This document shows, piece after piece, positions 46,449 to 56,576 of a DNA stretch of 64,000 bases. This DNA is from CAVQFO01 sp963711725 (lineage in GTDB: Bacteria > Pseudomonadota > Gammaproteobacteria > Nitrococcales > Aquisalimonadaceae): positions 124,001 through 188,000 of the forward strand of contig CAVQFO010000043.1 in assembly GCA_963711725.1 (NCBI GenBank), written 5' to 3'. Position 1 is the first letter of the stretch, and every line of letters begins with the position of its first letter. A program made the position numbers and the translations under genes. The notes beneath the pieces are model-generated. The model had not been told where the DNA came from and ran no database searches. It was given only the letters and a program-made list of their open reading frames with translations.

Positions 46449-49144
46449 ATGCCGACCGTCTACGTCGACGACAAACCGTACGAGGTGCCGGAAAACACCA
46501 ACATGCTGGAGGCCTGCCTGGGTCTGGGCTTCGATCTGCCCTACTTCTGCTGGCACCCGGCCATGGGTTCGGTGGGCGCCTGCCGGCAGTGCGCCGTGGT
46601 CCAGTACAAGGACGCCGACGACGATCAGGGCCAGGTCGTCATGTCGTGCATGACGGCCGCCGAGGACGGCACCCGCATCTCCATCGAAGCCCCCGACGGC
46701 CGAGCACTTCCGCCGCAGCGTGATCGAATGGCTGATGAGCAACCACCCCCACGACTGCCCCGTCTGCGAGGAAGGCGGCGAGTGCCACCTGCAGGACATG
46801 ACCGTGATGACCGGCCATGCCTACCGCCGCTTCCGCTTCAACAAGCGCACCCATCGCAACCAGGACCTGGGGCCGTTCATCGAGCACGAGATGAACCGCT
46901 GCATCGCCTGTTACCGCTGTGTGCGGTTCTACCGTGAATACGCCGGCGGCGACGACCTCAACGCCTTCGGCTCCCATCATCACGTCTATTTCGGGCGCGA
47001 CGACCGACGGCGCCCTGGAAAACGAGTTCAGCGGCAACCTGGTGGAAATCTGCCCCACGGGTGTTTTCACCGACAAGACCCTGAGCAAGCGCTACTCCCG
47101 CAAGTGGGACCTGCAGACGGCACCGTCGATCTGCACCCACTGCTCGCTCGGCTGCAACACCAGCCCCGGCGAACGCTATGGCACCCTCAAGCGCATCCAG
47201 AACCGCTACAACGGCGCGGTCAACGGCTACTTCATCTGCGACCGCGGCCGCTTCGGCTACGACTTCGTCAACAGCGACAGACGGCTGACCGAACCCAAGC
47301 TGCCCGCCATCGCCGACGATCCCGAGAACAGCGACCCGCTACAAGGCGCCGTCCGCAGGGCCCTGGGTGAAAACGGCCGGATGATCGGCATCGGCTCGCC
47401 GCGCGCCTCGGTGGAGGCCAACTTCGCGCTGCGCCGCCTGGTGGGCGCCGAAAACTTCCACAGCGGCGCCTCGGCAACGGATGATGAACTGGCCCGCCTG
47501 AGCCTGGAAATCCTGCGCAACGGCCCGGCCCGCGTGCCGACGCTGACCGAAACCGAACACGCCGACGTCGTGCTGGTCCTGGGCGAGGACCTCACCCACA
47601 CGGCCCCCCGCCTGGCGCTGAATTTGCGCCAGACCGTGCGCCGGGCCGCGTTTCAGGAGGCCGGCAAGATCGGCGTGCCCCGCTGGCAGGACCACAGCGT
47701 GCGTCAGGTCGCGCCCCACGCCCGCAGCCCGCTGTTCATCGCCGCGCCGACGCCCACCAAACTGGACGACGCCGCCTACGAGACCGCCGTGGCGCCGCCC
47801 ACCGATATCGCCCGACTGGGCTACGCCATCGCCCACCGGCTCGACCCAAGCGCACCGGAGCCGGACGATCTCGCCCCGGAGCTGGCCGCCTTTGCGGACC
47901 ACGTGGCCGACAACCTGCGCAACGCCAAGCGCCCGCTGATTGTCTCCGGCTACGGCTGCCAGGAGCCGGAGGTGCTGCGCGCCGCCGCCAACACGGCCTG
48001 GGCCCTGTGCGGCGACGACCGCGACACAGGCCTGTTCCTGACCCAGCCCGAGGCCAACAGCCTGGGGCTTGCCATGATGGAGCCGCGGCCGCTGGCCGAG
48101 GCGCTGGACGCCGAACCGGAGCTTGCGGTCGTCCTGGAAAACGACCTGTTCCGCCGCGCCGACACGGGAGCCGTCGACCGATTCCTCGACCGGGCCGGCG
48201 CCACGGTGGCCGTGGACAGCATCAAGACCCCGACCACGGACCACGCCGACGTAGCCTTGCCCGCGGGCTCGTTCGCCGAAGCCGACGGCACCCTGATCAG
48301 CGCCGAAGGACGCGCTCAGCGCTTCTTCCAGGTCATGCCCTCCCCGGGCGAGATTCGCGAATCCTGGCGCTGGATGGCGGTGCTGGAGGCCCTCGCCGAC
48401 GGCCGTGACCAACCCCGCTGGAACCGGCTGGACGAAGTGATCGCCGAGTGCACCGACGAGGTCCCGGCCCTGGCGGGCATCGTGGAGGCCGCCCCCGACG
48501 CGGATTTCCGGGTGGCCGGCATGCGGCTGGCCCGCGCGCCGCACCGCTACAGCGGCCGCACCTCCATGCATGCCGACAAGACCATGCACGAGCCCAAACC
48601 GCCGGAGGACCCGGATTCACCGTTCGCGTTCTCCATGGAGGGCTATCACGGCAATCGCGAGCACGGCCAGATTCCCTACTTCTGGGCGCCGTCCTGGAAC
48701 TCCATTCAGTCGGTGAACAAATTCCAGGACGAAATCGGTGGTCCACTGCGCGGCGGCGACCCGGGCGTGCGGCTCATCGAACCCGGCTCCGGGGAAAAGC
48801 GCTATTTCCGCGATCCGCCCACGGCGTTCGAGGCCGATGCGCACCACCCGCGGGCCTTCCCCGTTCACCAGATATTCGGCAGCGAGGAACTCAGCGCCCT
48901 GGCACCCGATCTGGCGCGACGCATTCCGGAGCCCTTCCTCATCATCCATCCGGCTGACGGGGAGACACTCAATCTGAAGGAAGGCGGCCGCGCGGTGGTC
49001 TCCGGCGATCACCGGCGGGCCCGCCTGGCCGTCCGGTTCAGCGACATGCTCACCCGCGGTTCCGTCGGGGTGTGCACCGGCTTTGCCGAAACCGCCGGCA
49101 TGCGCACCAACGGCCCGGTCACCATCGAGCGGGGTGAAGGCTGA
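46449..49144 (+). CDS. nuoG: NADH-quinone oxidoreductase subunit G, two frameshifts near start
   Basis: NuoG is the large iron-sulphur subunit of the NADH module, about 897 residues here. The N-terminal 2Fe-2S domain (VGACRQCAV), the HPHDCPVCEEGGECHLQD ligand region, CIACYRCVRFYRE, EICPTGVF and the CTHCSLGCN 4Fe-4S motif are all visible. Two extra G bases break the frame: near 46700 (expected SIEAPDAEHFRRSVIEWL) and near 47000 (expected YFGRTTDGALENEFSG). From about 47005 to 49144 the frame is clean through the molybdopterin-oxidoreductase-like domain. It ends TGATG with nuoH. Confidence 0.94.
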
Positions 49145-50115
49145 TGTGGCCCGTAATCGCCAAGCTGATCGAGATCGTGGCCATCATCCTGGGCCTGGTG
49201 CTGATGGCCGCCGGCCTGACCTGGGTGGAGCGCCGGCTGCTGGCGCTCTGGCAGGACCGCTATGGCCCCAACCGAGCCGGGCCGTTCGGCATCCTGCAGC
49301 CGCTGGCGGATGTCGTGAAAATCCTGCTCAAGGAGGACTGGATACCGCCCTTCGGCGACCGCGCCGTGTTCGTGATCGCGCCGGCCATCGCCATGATCGC
49401 CATGATGCTGGCCTTCGTCGTGATCCCCATCGGGCCGAACATCGGTCTGGTTCACCTCAACGTGGGCCTGCTGTTCTTCCTGGCCATGACCTCGCTGTCG
49501 GTCTACAGCGTGGCCCTGGGCGGCTGGGCCTCCAACAGCAAGTATGCCCTGCTGGGCGGGCTGCGCTCGGCGGCGCAGATGATCAGCTACGAGGTCTTCA
49601 TGGGCCTGTCGCTGCTGGGCGTGGTCATGCAGGCCGGCACCTTCAACCTGGAACACATCGTCCAGGCCCAGACGGACCTCTGGTACTGCTTCCCGCAGAT
49701 CCTGGGGCTGCTCATTTTCACCATCGCCGGCGTGGCGGAAACCCACCGCCTGCCCTTCGACCTGCCCGAGGCCGAACACGAACTGATCGCCGGCTACCAG
49801 ACCGAATACTCCGGCATGAAATTCGGCCTGTTCTTCGTGGGCGAATACGTGGGCATGGTGGTCACCTCCGCCATGATCGTCACCCTGTTCTTCGGTGGCT
49901 GGCTGGGGCCCTGGCTGCCGCCCGTGGTCTGGTTCCTGATCAAGCTGTGCATCGTGGTGGGCTTCTTCATCCTGCTGCGGGCGGCCCTGCCCCGGCCACG
50001 CTTCGACCAGCTCATGGCCATTGGCTGGAAATACCTGTTGCCGCTGTCCCTGGTGAACCTGGTGCTGACCGGGCTGATCGTGCTTTGGGCCGGCGGCGGC
50101 ACTGCGGGAGGTTGA
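49144..50115 (+). CDS. nuoH: NADH-quinone oxidoreductase subunit H
   Basis: NuoH forms the quinone chamber of the membrane arm. The 323-residue protein has eight membrane helices and the conserved motifs WVERRLLALWQDRYGPNRAG, ILQPLADVVKILLKED, and the acidic loop ETHRLPFDLPEAEHELIAGYQTEY region. Its start overlaps the nuoG stop by one base. No frame break is present. Confidence 0.97.
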   Translation: MWPVIAKLIEIVAIILGLVLMAAGLTWVERRLLALWQDRYGPNRAGPFGILQPLADVVKILLKEDWIPPFGDRAVFVIAPAIAMIAMMLAFVVIPIGPNIGLVHLNVGLLFFLAMTSLSVYSVALGGWASNSKYALLGGLRSAAQMISYEVFMGLSLLGVVMQAGTFNLEHIVQAQTDLWYCFPQILGLLIFTIAGVAETHRLPFDLPEAEHELIAGYQTEYSGMKFGLFFVGEYVGMVVTSAMIVTLFFGGWLGPWLPPVVWFLIKLCIVVGFFILLRAALPRPRFDQLMAIGWKYLLPLSLVNLVLTGLIVLWAGGGTAGG

Positions 50116-50119
50116 GCGC

Positions 50120-50635
50120 ATGCTGAGTCAACTGCGCACGCTCTGGTACATGTTTCTGCACACCTTCGCCAAGCGCTACACGGTGCAGTACCCCGAGGAG
50201 ATGCCTTATCTCCCGCCGCGCACTCGCGGGCGCATCGTGCTCACCCGCGACCCGGACGGGCAGGAACGCTGCGTGGCCTGCAACCTCTGCGCCGTGGCCT
50301 GTCCGGTGGACTGCATAGCCCTCCAGAAAACCGAGGACGACACCGGTCGCTGGTACCCGGAGTGGTTCCGCATCAACTTCTCCCGCTGCATCTACTGCGG
50401 CTTCTGCGAAGAGGCGTGTCCCACGTACGCCATCCAGCTCATCCCGGACTTCGAGATGTCGGAGTACGACCGCAGCAACATGGTGTACGAGAAGGAGGAC
50501 CTCACCATCTCCGGCACCGGCAAGTACCACGATTACAACTTCTACCGCGTCGCCGGCCTGGCCGTGGGCGGCAAGGACAAGGGAGAAGCCGAGAACGAAG
50601 AGGAACCCGTCGACATACGGAGCCTGTTGCCCTGA
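50120..50635 (+). CDS. nuoI: NADH-quinone oxidoreductase subunit I
   Basis: NuoI carries two 4Fe-4S clusters (N6a and N6b). The 171-residue product has both ferredoxin motifs, CVACNLCAVACPVDC and CIYCGFCEEACPTYA, and an amphipathic N-terminal helix that docks on the membrane. It overlaps nuoJ by one base (TGATG). Confidence 0.97.
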   Translation: MLSQLRTLWYMFLHTFAKRYTVQYPEEMPYLPPRTRGRIVLTRDPDGQERCVACNLCAVACPVDCIALQKTEDDTGRWYPEWFRINFSRCIYCGFCEEACPTYAIQLIPDFEMSEYDRSNMVYEKEDLTISGTGKYHDYNFYRVAGLAVGGKDKGEAENEEEPVDIRSLLP

Positions 50636-51135
50636 TGGAGATCACGTTCTACATCACCGCTTTCATCGCGCTGCTGAGCACACTGCGAGTGATCAGTTGC
50701 CCCAACGCCATCCACGCGCTGCTGTACCTGATCGTCTCCCTGCTTTCGGTGGCCATGATCTTCTTCGTGCTGGGAGCGCCCCTGGCCGCCGCCCTGGAAG
50801 TGATCATCTACGCCGGCGCCATCATGGTGTTGTTCGTGTTCGTGGTGATGATGCTCAACCTGGGCGAGGAAGCCACCAAACGGGAAAGAGGCTGGCTGGA
50901 ACCCCGCGCCTGGATCGGCCCGGCAGTCATGGCTGCCATTCTGCTCATTGAACTGATCCCGGTGATCGAAAAGGTCTCCAACGCGGGCACGGCCCATGCG
51001 GTGCCGTCCCACGATGTGGGCATGACGCTGTTCGAACCGTACGTCCTGGCGGTGGAACTGGCCGCCATTCTGCTCTTGGCCGCTCTAGTCGGGGCGTTTC
51101 ACCTTGGGCGTCGCGAATCCATGAAGGGGAACTGA
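50635..51135 (+). CDS. nuoJ: NADH-quinone oxidoreductase subunit J
   Basis: This 166-residue, five-helix membrane subunit contains the pi-bulge helix region EVIIYAGAIMVLFVFVVMML, the NuoJ hallmark, and NAIHALLYLIVSLL. ATG 50635 overlaps the nuoI stop; nuoK follows after one base. It participates in proton-path coupling next to NuoK. Confidence 0.95.
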   Translation: MEITFYITAFIALLSTLRVISCPNAIHALLYLIVSLLSVAMIFFVLGAPLAAALEVIIYAGAIMVLFVFVVMMLNLGEEATKRERGWLEPRAWIGPAVMAAILLIELIPVIEKVSNAGTAHAVPSHDVGMTLFEPYVLAVELAAILLLAALVGAFHLGRRESMKGN

Positions 51136-51136
51136 C

Positions 51137-51445
51137 ATGCTGCAACTGCCCCTGCACTACGGAATCTGGCTGGCCGCCGCCCTGTTTGCCATGGGCCTGG
51201 CCGGCGTGATGATCCGGCGCAACGTGGTGTTCATTCTCATGTGCATCGAAATCATGCTCAACGCCGCGGGGCTGGCCTTCGTGGTGGCCGGCGCCCGCTG
51301 GGGCCAGGCCGACGGCCAGGTGATGTTCCTGTTCATCCTGGCCCTGGCGGCGGCAGAGGTCGCCGTGGGGCTGGCCATGATCCTGCAGATCTATCGCCGC
51401 TATCACGGCGTCGATGCCAATGACATCAGCGAGATGAGGGGCTGA
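51137..51445 (+). CDS. nuoK: NADH-quinone oxidoreductase subunit K
   Basis: The 102-residue, three-helix subunit contains the membrane-embedded glutamates in LMCIEIMLNAAG and LALAAAEVAVGLAM, which are essential for proton translocation in the family. It lies between nuoJ and nuoL with one-base gaps. Confidence 0.96.
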   Translation: MLQLPLHYGIWLAAALFAMGLAGVMIRRNVVFILMCIEIMLNAAGLAFVVAGARWGQADGQVMFLFILALAAAEVAVGLAMILQIYRRYHGVDANDISEMRG

Positions 51446-51446
51446 C

Positions 51447-53336
51447 ATGGACGCGCTGTGGCTGGTTCCGACGCTCCCCCTGGCCGGATTCCTGATCCTC
51501 ACGGTGTTCGGCGGGCTGCTCGATCGCAACGGACAAGCCGTGGTCGGCGTGGGCTCCGTGGGCGCCTCGGCGGTCGCGGCCGTGGTGACCGCCCTGGCCT
51601 TCATGATCCATCCGCCTCCGGGCCACGCCTTCGATCAGACACTGTGGACGTGGATCAACGTGGGCGGCCTGCAACCGGGCGTCAGCTTCTACCTGGATTC
51701 CCTGTCCGTGCTGATGATGCTGGTGGTCACTATCGTCGGCTTCCTGATCCACCTGTACTCCTCCGAACACCTGGAGGAAGAGGAAGGCTACCGCCGGTTC
51801 TTCGCCTACATGAACCTCTTCGTCAGCGGCATGCTGGTGCTGGTGCTGGCCGACAACCTGGTGCTGCTCTATCTGGGCTGGGAAACCGTGGGCCTGTGCA
51901 GCTATCTGCTGATCGGCTTCTGGTACCGCGACCCGGAAAACGGCTGGGCCGCCCGCAAGGCCTTCGTGGTCACCCGCGTGGGCGACGCCGCCATGGCCAT
52001 CGGCCTGTTCCTGATCTTCACGCAACTGGGCACGCTGAACATTCAGCAGGTACTCCAGGTCGCCCCCACCCAGTGGGCCCAGGGTTCCACCATGGCCGTG
52101 GCGGCCGCCGCCCTGCTCCTGGCCGGTGCCGTAGGCAAATCCGCGCAGCTGCCGCTGCAGACCTGGCTGCCGGATGCCATGGCCGGCCCCAGCCCCGTCA
52201 GCGCCCTGATCCACGCCGCCACCATGGTCACGGCGGGCGTCTACCTGATCGCCCGCACCAACGTACTGTTCACCCTGGCCCCCACGGTGCAGGAACTGGT
52301 GGCCGTAATCGGCGCTCTGACTCTGCTGATTTCCGCCTGCAGCGCCATCGTCCAAACCGACATCAAGCGGGTGCTGGCCTATTCCACCATCAGCCAGATC
52401 GGCTACATGTTCCTGGCCCTGGGCGTGGGCGCCTGGCCGGCGGCCATGTTCCATTTCATGACCCACGCCTTCTTCAAGGCCCTGCTCTTCCTCGGCGCCG
52501 GCGCCATTATCAGCGCGCTTGACGACGAACACGACATCTTCCGCATGGGCGGCCTGCGCAAGGCCATGCCGGGGGTGTTCTGGACCTTTCTGGTGGGCTG
52601 CGGGTCACTGGCGGCCGTGCCCCTGATAACCGCCGGGTTCTACAGCAAGGATAAGATCCTCTGGGACACCTGGGCCTCGGTCCAGGGCGGCCCCTGGCTC
52701 TGGGCGGCGGGCCTGCTGGGGGCGTTCCTCACGGCCATCTACAGCTTCCGGCTGGTGTTCCTGGTGTTTTACGGCGAGCAGAAGACACCCGTGGGCAAAC
52801 AGCCCCGCTTCCGGATGATGCTGCCGCTGGCAACGCTGGGCGTGTTGTCCGTGATCGGCGGCTATATCGAGGTGCCGGAGAGCCTGGGCGGAATCACGGT
52901 CTTCACCGACTTCCTGCATCAGTCACTGCCGGCCACCATGATGCGCGTCCACGATACGGGCCTGGAGGCCTTGTTCGAGTCGATTTCCGGCATTGTCGCC
53001 ATACTCGGCATCCTCATCGCCTTCTGGTTCTACCTGCAGCGCCCGGTGCTCAGCCGCACCCTGGCCCGCACCGGCCCGGGCCGCATGCTGGATCGCTGGT
53101 GGTTCGCCGGCTGGGGCTTCGATTGGCTCTACGACCTGCTGTTCACCCAGCCCTACGTGTTCTTCAGCCGGCTTAATCGCCGCGACGTGGTGGACTGGAT
53201 CTATCGCTTCATCGCCTGGGTCTGCCGCACGCTGAACGCCGCCTTCAGCGCGACCCAGACCGGCAATATCCGCTGGTACGCCGCCGGCATCGGTGGCGGC
53301 TCCCTGTTCATCCTGGCTCTGGTGGTGCTGCTATGA
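51447..53336 (+). CDS. nuoL: NADH-quinone oxidoreductase subunit L
   Basis: NuoL is the distal antiporter-like proton pump, 629 residues here with about 16 membrane helices and the long lateral helix region at the C-terminus. Visible motifs include LYLGWETVGLCSYLLIGFW (essential Glu), KSAQLPLQTWLPDAMAGP and HAATMVTAGVYLIAR. Its stop overlaps nuoM by 4 bases (ATGA). Confidence 0.97.
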   Translation: MDALWLVPTLPLAGFLILTVFGGLLDRNGQAVVGVGSVGASAVAAVVTALAFMIHPPPGHAFDQTLWTWINVGGLQPGVSFYLDSLSVLMMLVVTIVGFLIHLYSSEHLEEEEGYRRFFAYMNLFVSGMLVLVLADNLVLLYLGWETVGLCSYLLIGFWYRDPENGWAARKAFVVTRVGDAAMAIGLFLIFTQLGTLNIQQVLQVAPTQWAQGSTMAVAAAALLLAGAVGKSAQLPLQTWLPDAMAGPSPVSALIHAATMVTAGVYLIARTNVLFTLAPTVQELVAVIGALTLLISACSAIVQTDIKRVLAYSTISQIGYMFLALGVGAWPAAMFHFMTHAFFKALLFLGAGAIISALDDEHDIFRMGGLRKAMPGVFWTFLVGCGSLAAVPLITAGFYSKDKILWDTWASVQGGPWLWAAGLLGAFLTAIYSFRLVFLVFYGEQKTPVGKQPRFRMMLPLATLGVLSVIGGYIEVPESLGGITVFTDFLHQSLPATMMRVHDTGLEALFESISGIVAILGILIAFWFYLQRPVLSRTLARTGPGRMLDRWWFAGWGFDWLYDLLFTQPYVFFSRLNRRDVVDWIYRFIAWVCRTLNAAFSATQTGNIRWYAAGIGGGSLFILALVVLL

Positions 53337-54913
53337 CGCTGTTGTGGATCGTACTGGTTCCCGCCATCGGCGGCATCGTCGCCGGCTTCGCCGGCAAGGC
53401 GGACCGCGACCTGCCGCGCTGGATCAGCCTGGTGTCCCTGGTGCTGACGGGCGTACTGCTGGCGGTCGCCGCCACGTCGTCGCCGGCCCCCCTTTCACTC
53501 AACGAGGGAAGCTGGCTCCTGCGCTGGAAGGCGGAGTGGATTCCCACGCTGGGCATCCAGGCGGAGTTCGGCCTGGACGGGCTGAGCCTGCTGCTGTGCG
53601 GGCTGACGGTGCTGCTGGGGATCATGTCGGTGGTCACATCCTGGACCGAGATCCAGGAGCGCAGCGGGTTCTTCCACTTCAATCTGTTGTGGTCGCTGGC
53701 CGGGGTGTTCGGCGTCTTCCTGGCCCTGGATCTGTTCCTGTTCTTCTTTTTCTGGGAACTGATGCTGGTTCCCATGTATTTCCTGATTTCGGTCTGGGGC
53801 CATGAGAACCGGATCTACGCCGCCATCAAGTTCTTCATCTTCACCCAGGCCAGTGGGCTGCTGATGCTGGCGTCCATCCTGGGCCTGGCGTTCGCGCACT
53901 ATTCCGACACCGGTCATCTCACCTTCGACTACTTCGCTCTGCTGCACACGCAACTGGGCGGCACGGCGGCCTTCTGGCTCATGCTCGGCTTCTTCCTGGC
54001 CTTTGCCGTCAAGCTGCCGGCGTTCCCGTTCCACACCTGGCTGCCCGATGCCCATACCGAAGCGCCCACCGCCGGCAGCGTGATCCTGGCCGGCGTGCTG
54101 CTGAAGACCGGGGCCTACGGCCTGCTGCGCTTCGCCGTCCCGTTGTTCCCGGAGGCCAGCGCGGCCTTCGCGCCCATCGCCATGCTCTTGGGCGTGCTCG
54201 GGATTCTCTACGGCGCCATGATGGCCTTCGCCCAGAGCGATCTGAAACGGCTGGTCGCCTACAGCAGCGTCAGCCACCTGGGATTCGTCATGCTGGCGAT
54301 CTACGCCCTGAACCACATTGCCTTTCAGGGCGCGGTGGTCCAGATGCTGGCCCACGGCCTGAGCACGGGCGCCCTGTTCATGCTGGTGGGAAGCCTGCAG
54401 GAACGCCTGCATACCCGCGAGATGTCCGAGATGGGCGGCTTCTGGGCCAAGGCGCCGCGCATGGCGGCGGTGGGTTTGTTCTTCGCCATGGCCTCACTGG
54501 GGCTGCCCGGCCTGGGCAATTTCATCGGGGAGTTCCTGGCCCTGCTGGGATCGTTCCAGGCCAGCGTGCTGTTCACCTCGCTGGCGGTGGTCGGGCTGGT
54601 CACCGCCGTGATCTATTCCCTGTGGCTGGTGCAGCGGACCTTCCATGGGCCCACCCGCGACGACAAGCCTCTGGCCGATTTCGGCGCCCGCGAAATGACC
54701 GCCATGGCCGTGCTCGCCGTGCTGCTGGTGTGGTTGGGTGTCTATCCTCAAACCGTCCTCACCACGGCGGAACCGGCCCTGACCAGCATCGAGCAAACCG
54801 CCTTCCCGGGAACCGGAAAAACTACCAATGCCGAGACATCCAGGCCCCCCATCCACCCGGGCACGACGGTGGCCCGGCTGGACCGGACTCCGCAACGCGA
54901 GGGAGACGAATAA
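53333..54913 (+). CDS. nuoM: NADH-quinone oxidoreductase subunit M
   Basis: NuoM is the middle antiporter-like pump; 526 residues, about 14 helices. The essential Glu lies in FFFFWELMLVPMYFL, and the lysine-helix motif is KLPAFPFHTWLPDAHTEAPT. A C-terminal tail of about 45 polar residues (NAETSRPPIHPGTTVARLDR) extends beyond the usual end. Confidence 0.97.
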   Translation: MTLLWIVLVPAIGGIVAGFAGKADRDLPRWISLVSLVLTGVLLAVAATSSPAPLSLNEGSWLLRWKAEWIPTLGIQAEFGLDGLSLLLCGLTVLLGIMSVVTSWTEIQERSGFFHFNLLWSLAGVFGVFLALDLFLFFFFWELMLVPMYFLISVWGHENRIYAAIKFFIFTQASGLLMLASILGLAFAHYSDTGHLTFDYFALLHTQLGGTAAFWLMLGFFLAFAVKLPAFPFHTWLPDAHTEAPTAGSVILAGVLLKTGAYGLLRFAVPLFPEASAAFAPIAMLLGVLGILYGAMMAFAQSDLKRLVAYSSVSHLGFVMLAIYALNHIAFQGAVVQMLAHGLSTGALFMLVGSLQERLHTREMSEMGGFWAKAPRMAAVGLFFAMASLGLPGLGNFIGEFLALLGSFQASVLFTSLAVVGLVTAVIYSLWLVQRTFHGPTRDDKPLADFGAREMTAMAVLAVLLVWLGVYPQTVLTTAEPALTSIEQTAFPGTGKTTNAETSRPPIHPGTTVARLDRTPQREGDE

Positions 54914-54916
54914 GCC

Positions 54917-56374
54917 ATGAGCGTGGAAAGCTGGCAAGCGTTGACGCCCTTCATCGTCCTGGCCGCCAGTTCGGTGGTGCTGCTGATCGTGGTGGCCACC
55001 TATCGCAACCACGCCCTGGCCATGGCGTGCACCCTGGTCGGTCTCGCCGCCACCGCCATCAGCGTGTTCATTGGGGCCGGCGCGGACCCGGTCCAGGCGA
55101 CGCCGCTGTTTGTCGTCGACGGCTACGCCCTGTACTTCTCGCTTCTGGTGGTGCTGGCGGCAATTTTCATAACGCTGATGAGCTACGGCTATCTGAAGAC
55201 GCGTCACCCGCGTCCGGAAGAGGCCTACATCCTGATCCAGGTCGCCACGCTGGGCGCCATGGTGCTCGCGGCCAGCGCTCACTTCACCAGCCTGTTCCTG
55301 GGTATCGAGCTGGTGAGCGTTCCCCTGTTCGCGCTGGTGGCCTACCCCGTCGGCGACAGCAAGCCGTTGGAGGGCGGGTTCAAATACCTGGTCCTGGCCG
55401 GGGTCTCGTCCGCCATTCTGCTGTTCGGCATCGGCCTGATCTATTTCGCCAGCGGAACCATGAGTTTCGCCGCGCTGAACGCCCAATTCCCGTTGCCCTT
55501 CACCGCCGGCTATCTCTATGCCGTGGCGGGTCTGGGCTTGGTGCTCGCCGGCATCGGCTTCAAACTCTCCCTGGTGCCCTTCCACCTCTGGACCCCGGAC
55601 GTGTACCAAGGCGCGCCGGCCCCGGTGGCGGGCTTCCTGGCCACGGTTTCCAAGGGCGGCGTGTTCGTCGTCCTGCTTCGGTATGTGGCCAGCGACCCCC
55701 AATCGCTGGCCAGCCCGCTGTTCGACGCCCTGCTCGCCATGGGCGTGGCCTCCATGCTGGTCGGCAACCTGCTGGCCCTTCGCCAGATGAACCTGAAACG
55801 GATTCTTGCCTATTCGTCCATCGCCCACCTGGGTTATCTGCTGGTCGCCCTGTACGCCGTGGAATCGGTAGGCGTCACCGCCGTGGCCTACTACCTGGCC
55901 GCCTACTTCATCACCACCCTGGGCGCCTTCGCCGTGGTCGGCCTGCTCGCCGGCCCCGCCAGCGCGGGAGAGCCCGAAGACTTGAGCGCCTACCGGGGGC
56001 TGCTCTGGCGTAAACCATTCGTCGGCGGTTCCATGGCGATTCTCATGTTCTCCCTGGCCGGCATCCCCCTCACCGCCGGCTTCATCGCCAAGTTCTACGT
56101 CTTCGCCGCCGGCGTGGAAGCCGGCCGCTGGCTGCTCGTCGCCAGCCTGATCGCCGGCAGCGCCATCGGTTTGTACTACTACCTGCGCGTGGTCGTCACT
56201 CTGGGCGCCGCGCCACTGCAAAACACCCCGCCGCCCGCGGAAACCGCCGCCATCAGCGTGCCCATCTCCGCCGGAGTCGCGTTGACCGTGCTCATGATCG
56301 CCCTGTTCTGGCTGGGCGTTTACCCATCCGGATTGCTGCACGTAATCAAAGGCCTAACCATCCTGGCCGGCTGA
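54917..56374 (+). CDS. nuoN: NADH-quinone oxidoreductase subunit N
   Basis: NuoN is the third antiporter-like pump; 485 residues with about 14 helices. Motifs include FLGIELVSVPLFALVAY, FKLSLVPFHLWTPDVYQGAP and FSLAGIPLTAGFIAKFY. It closes the operon; a REP-flanked hairpin element starts 13 bases after its stop and may terminate or protect the transcript. Confidence 0.97.
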   Translation: MSVESWQALTPFIVLAASSVVLLIVVATYRNHALAMACTLVGLAATAISVFIGAGADPVQATPLFVVDGYALYFSLLVVLAAIFITLMSYGYLKTRHPRPEEAYILIQVATLGAMVLAASAHFTSLFLGIELVSVPLFALVAYPVGDSKPLEGGFKYLVLAGVSSAILLFGIGLIYFASGTMSFAALNAQFPLPFTAGYLYAVAGLGLVLAGIGFKLSLVPFHLWTPDVYQGAPAPVAGFLATVSKGGVFVVLLRYVASDPQSLASPLFDALLAMGVASMLVGNLLALRQMNLKRILAYSSIAHLGYLLVALYAVESVGVTAVAYYLAAYFITTLGAFAVVGLLAGPASAGEPEDLSAYRGLLWRKPFVGGSMAILMFSLAGIPLTAGFIAKFYVFAAGVEAGRWLLVASLIAGSAIGLYYYLRVVVTLGAAPLQNTPPPAETAAISVPISAGVALTVLMIALFWLGVYPSGLLHVIKGLTILAG

Positions 56375-56387
56375 ACAAACACCGCCC

Positions 56388-56566
56388 GTAGGAGCGGTCG
56401 TGTCGACCGCGAATCGTGATGACGCTTCAGGTTACGAAGGATTCACGCAGAACCACGAAGGTGTATTCGCATAAAGCAAAGATTCACACGCGAAGCGCTT
56501 CGCGATCTTTGCGTCTGCTCAGTGACCCAACGCCAAATCATTCACGGTCGACACGACCGCTCCTAC
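56388..56566. repeat. REP-flanked composite hairpin element, copy 2 (179 bp)
   Basis: A REP starts at 56388 (GTAGGAGCGGTCGTGTCGAC) and its inverse ends at 56566. Both carry the compensated change GCC to GTC relative to copy 1, so stem pairing is kept. The centre has the perfect 14-base palindrome GCGAAGCGCTTCGC (56490-56503) flanked by AAAGAT/ATCTTT. The left inner part GACGCTTCAGG..ACGAAGG matches copy 1 at 32281-32470. It lies between the ends of nuoN and maiA, which converge. Confidence 0.87.
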
Positions 56567-56576
56567 AAAACACCGC

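Noticed and set aside
42788..47005. Programmed ribosomal frameshifting in nuoCD-nuoG
   Set aside because: There are many shifts in both directions, no slippery heptamers and no common stimulatory structure; complex I genes are not known to use this.
54494..56341. 615-codon open frame on the minus strand opposite nuoM/nuoN
   Set aside because: It is rich in His, Gln and Gly from antisense of membrane-helix codons; nuoM and nuoN explain the sequence.
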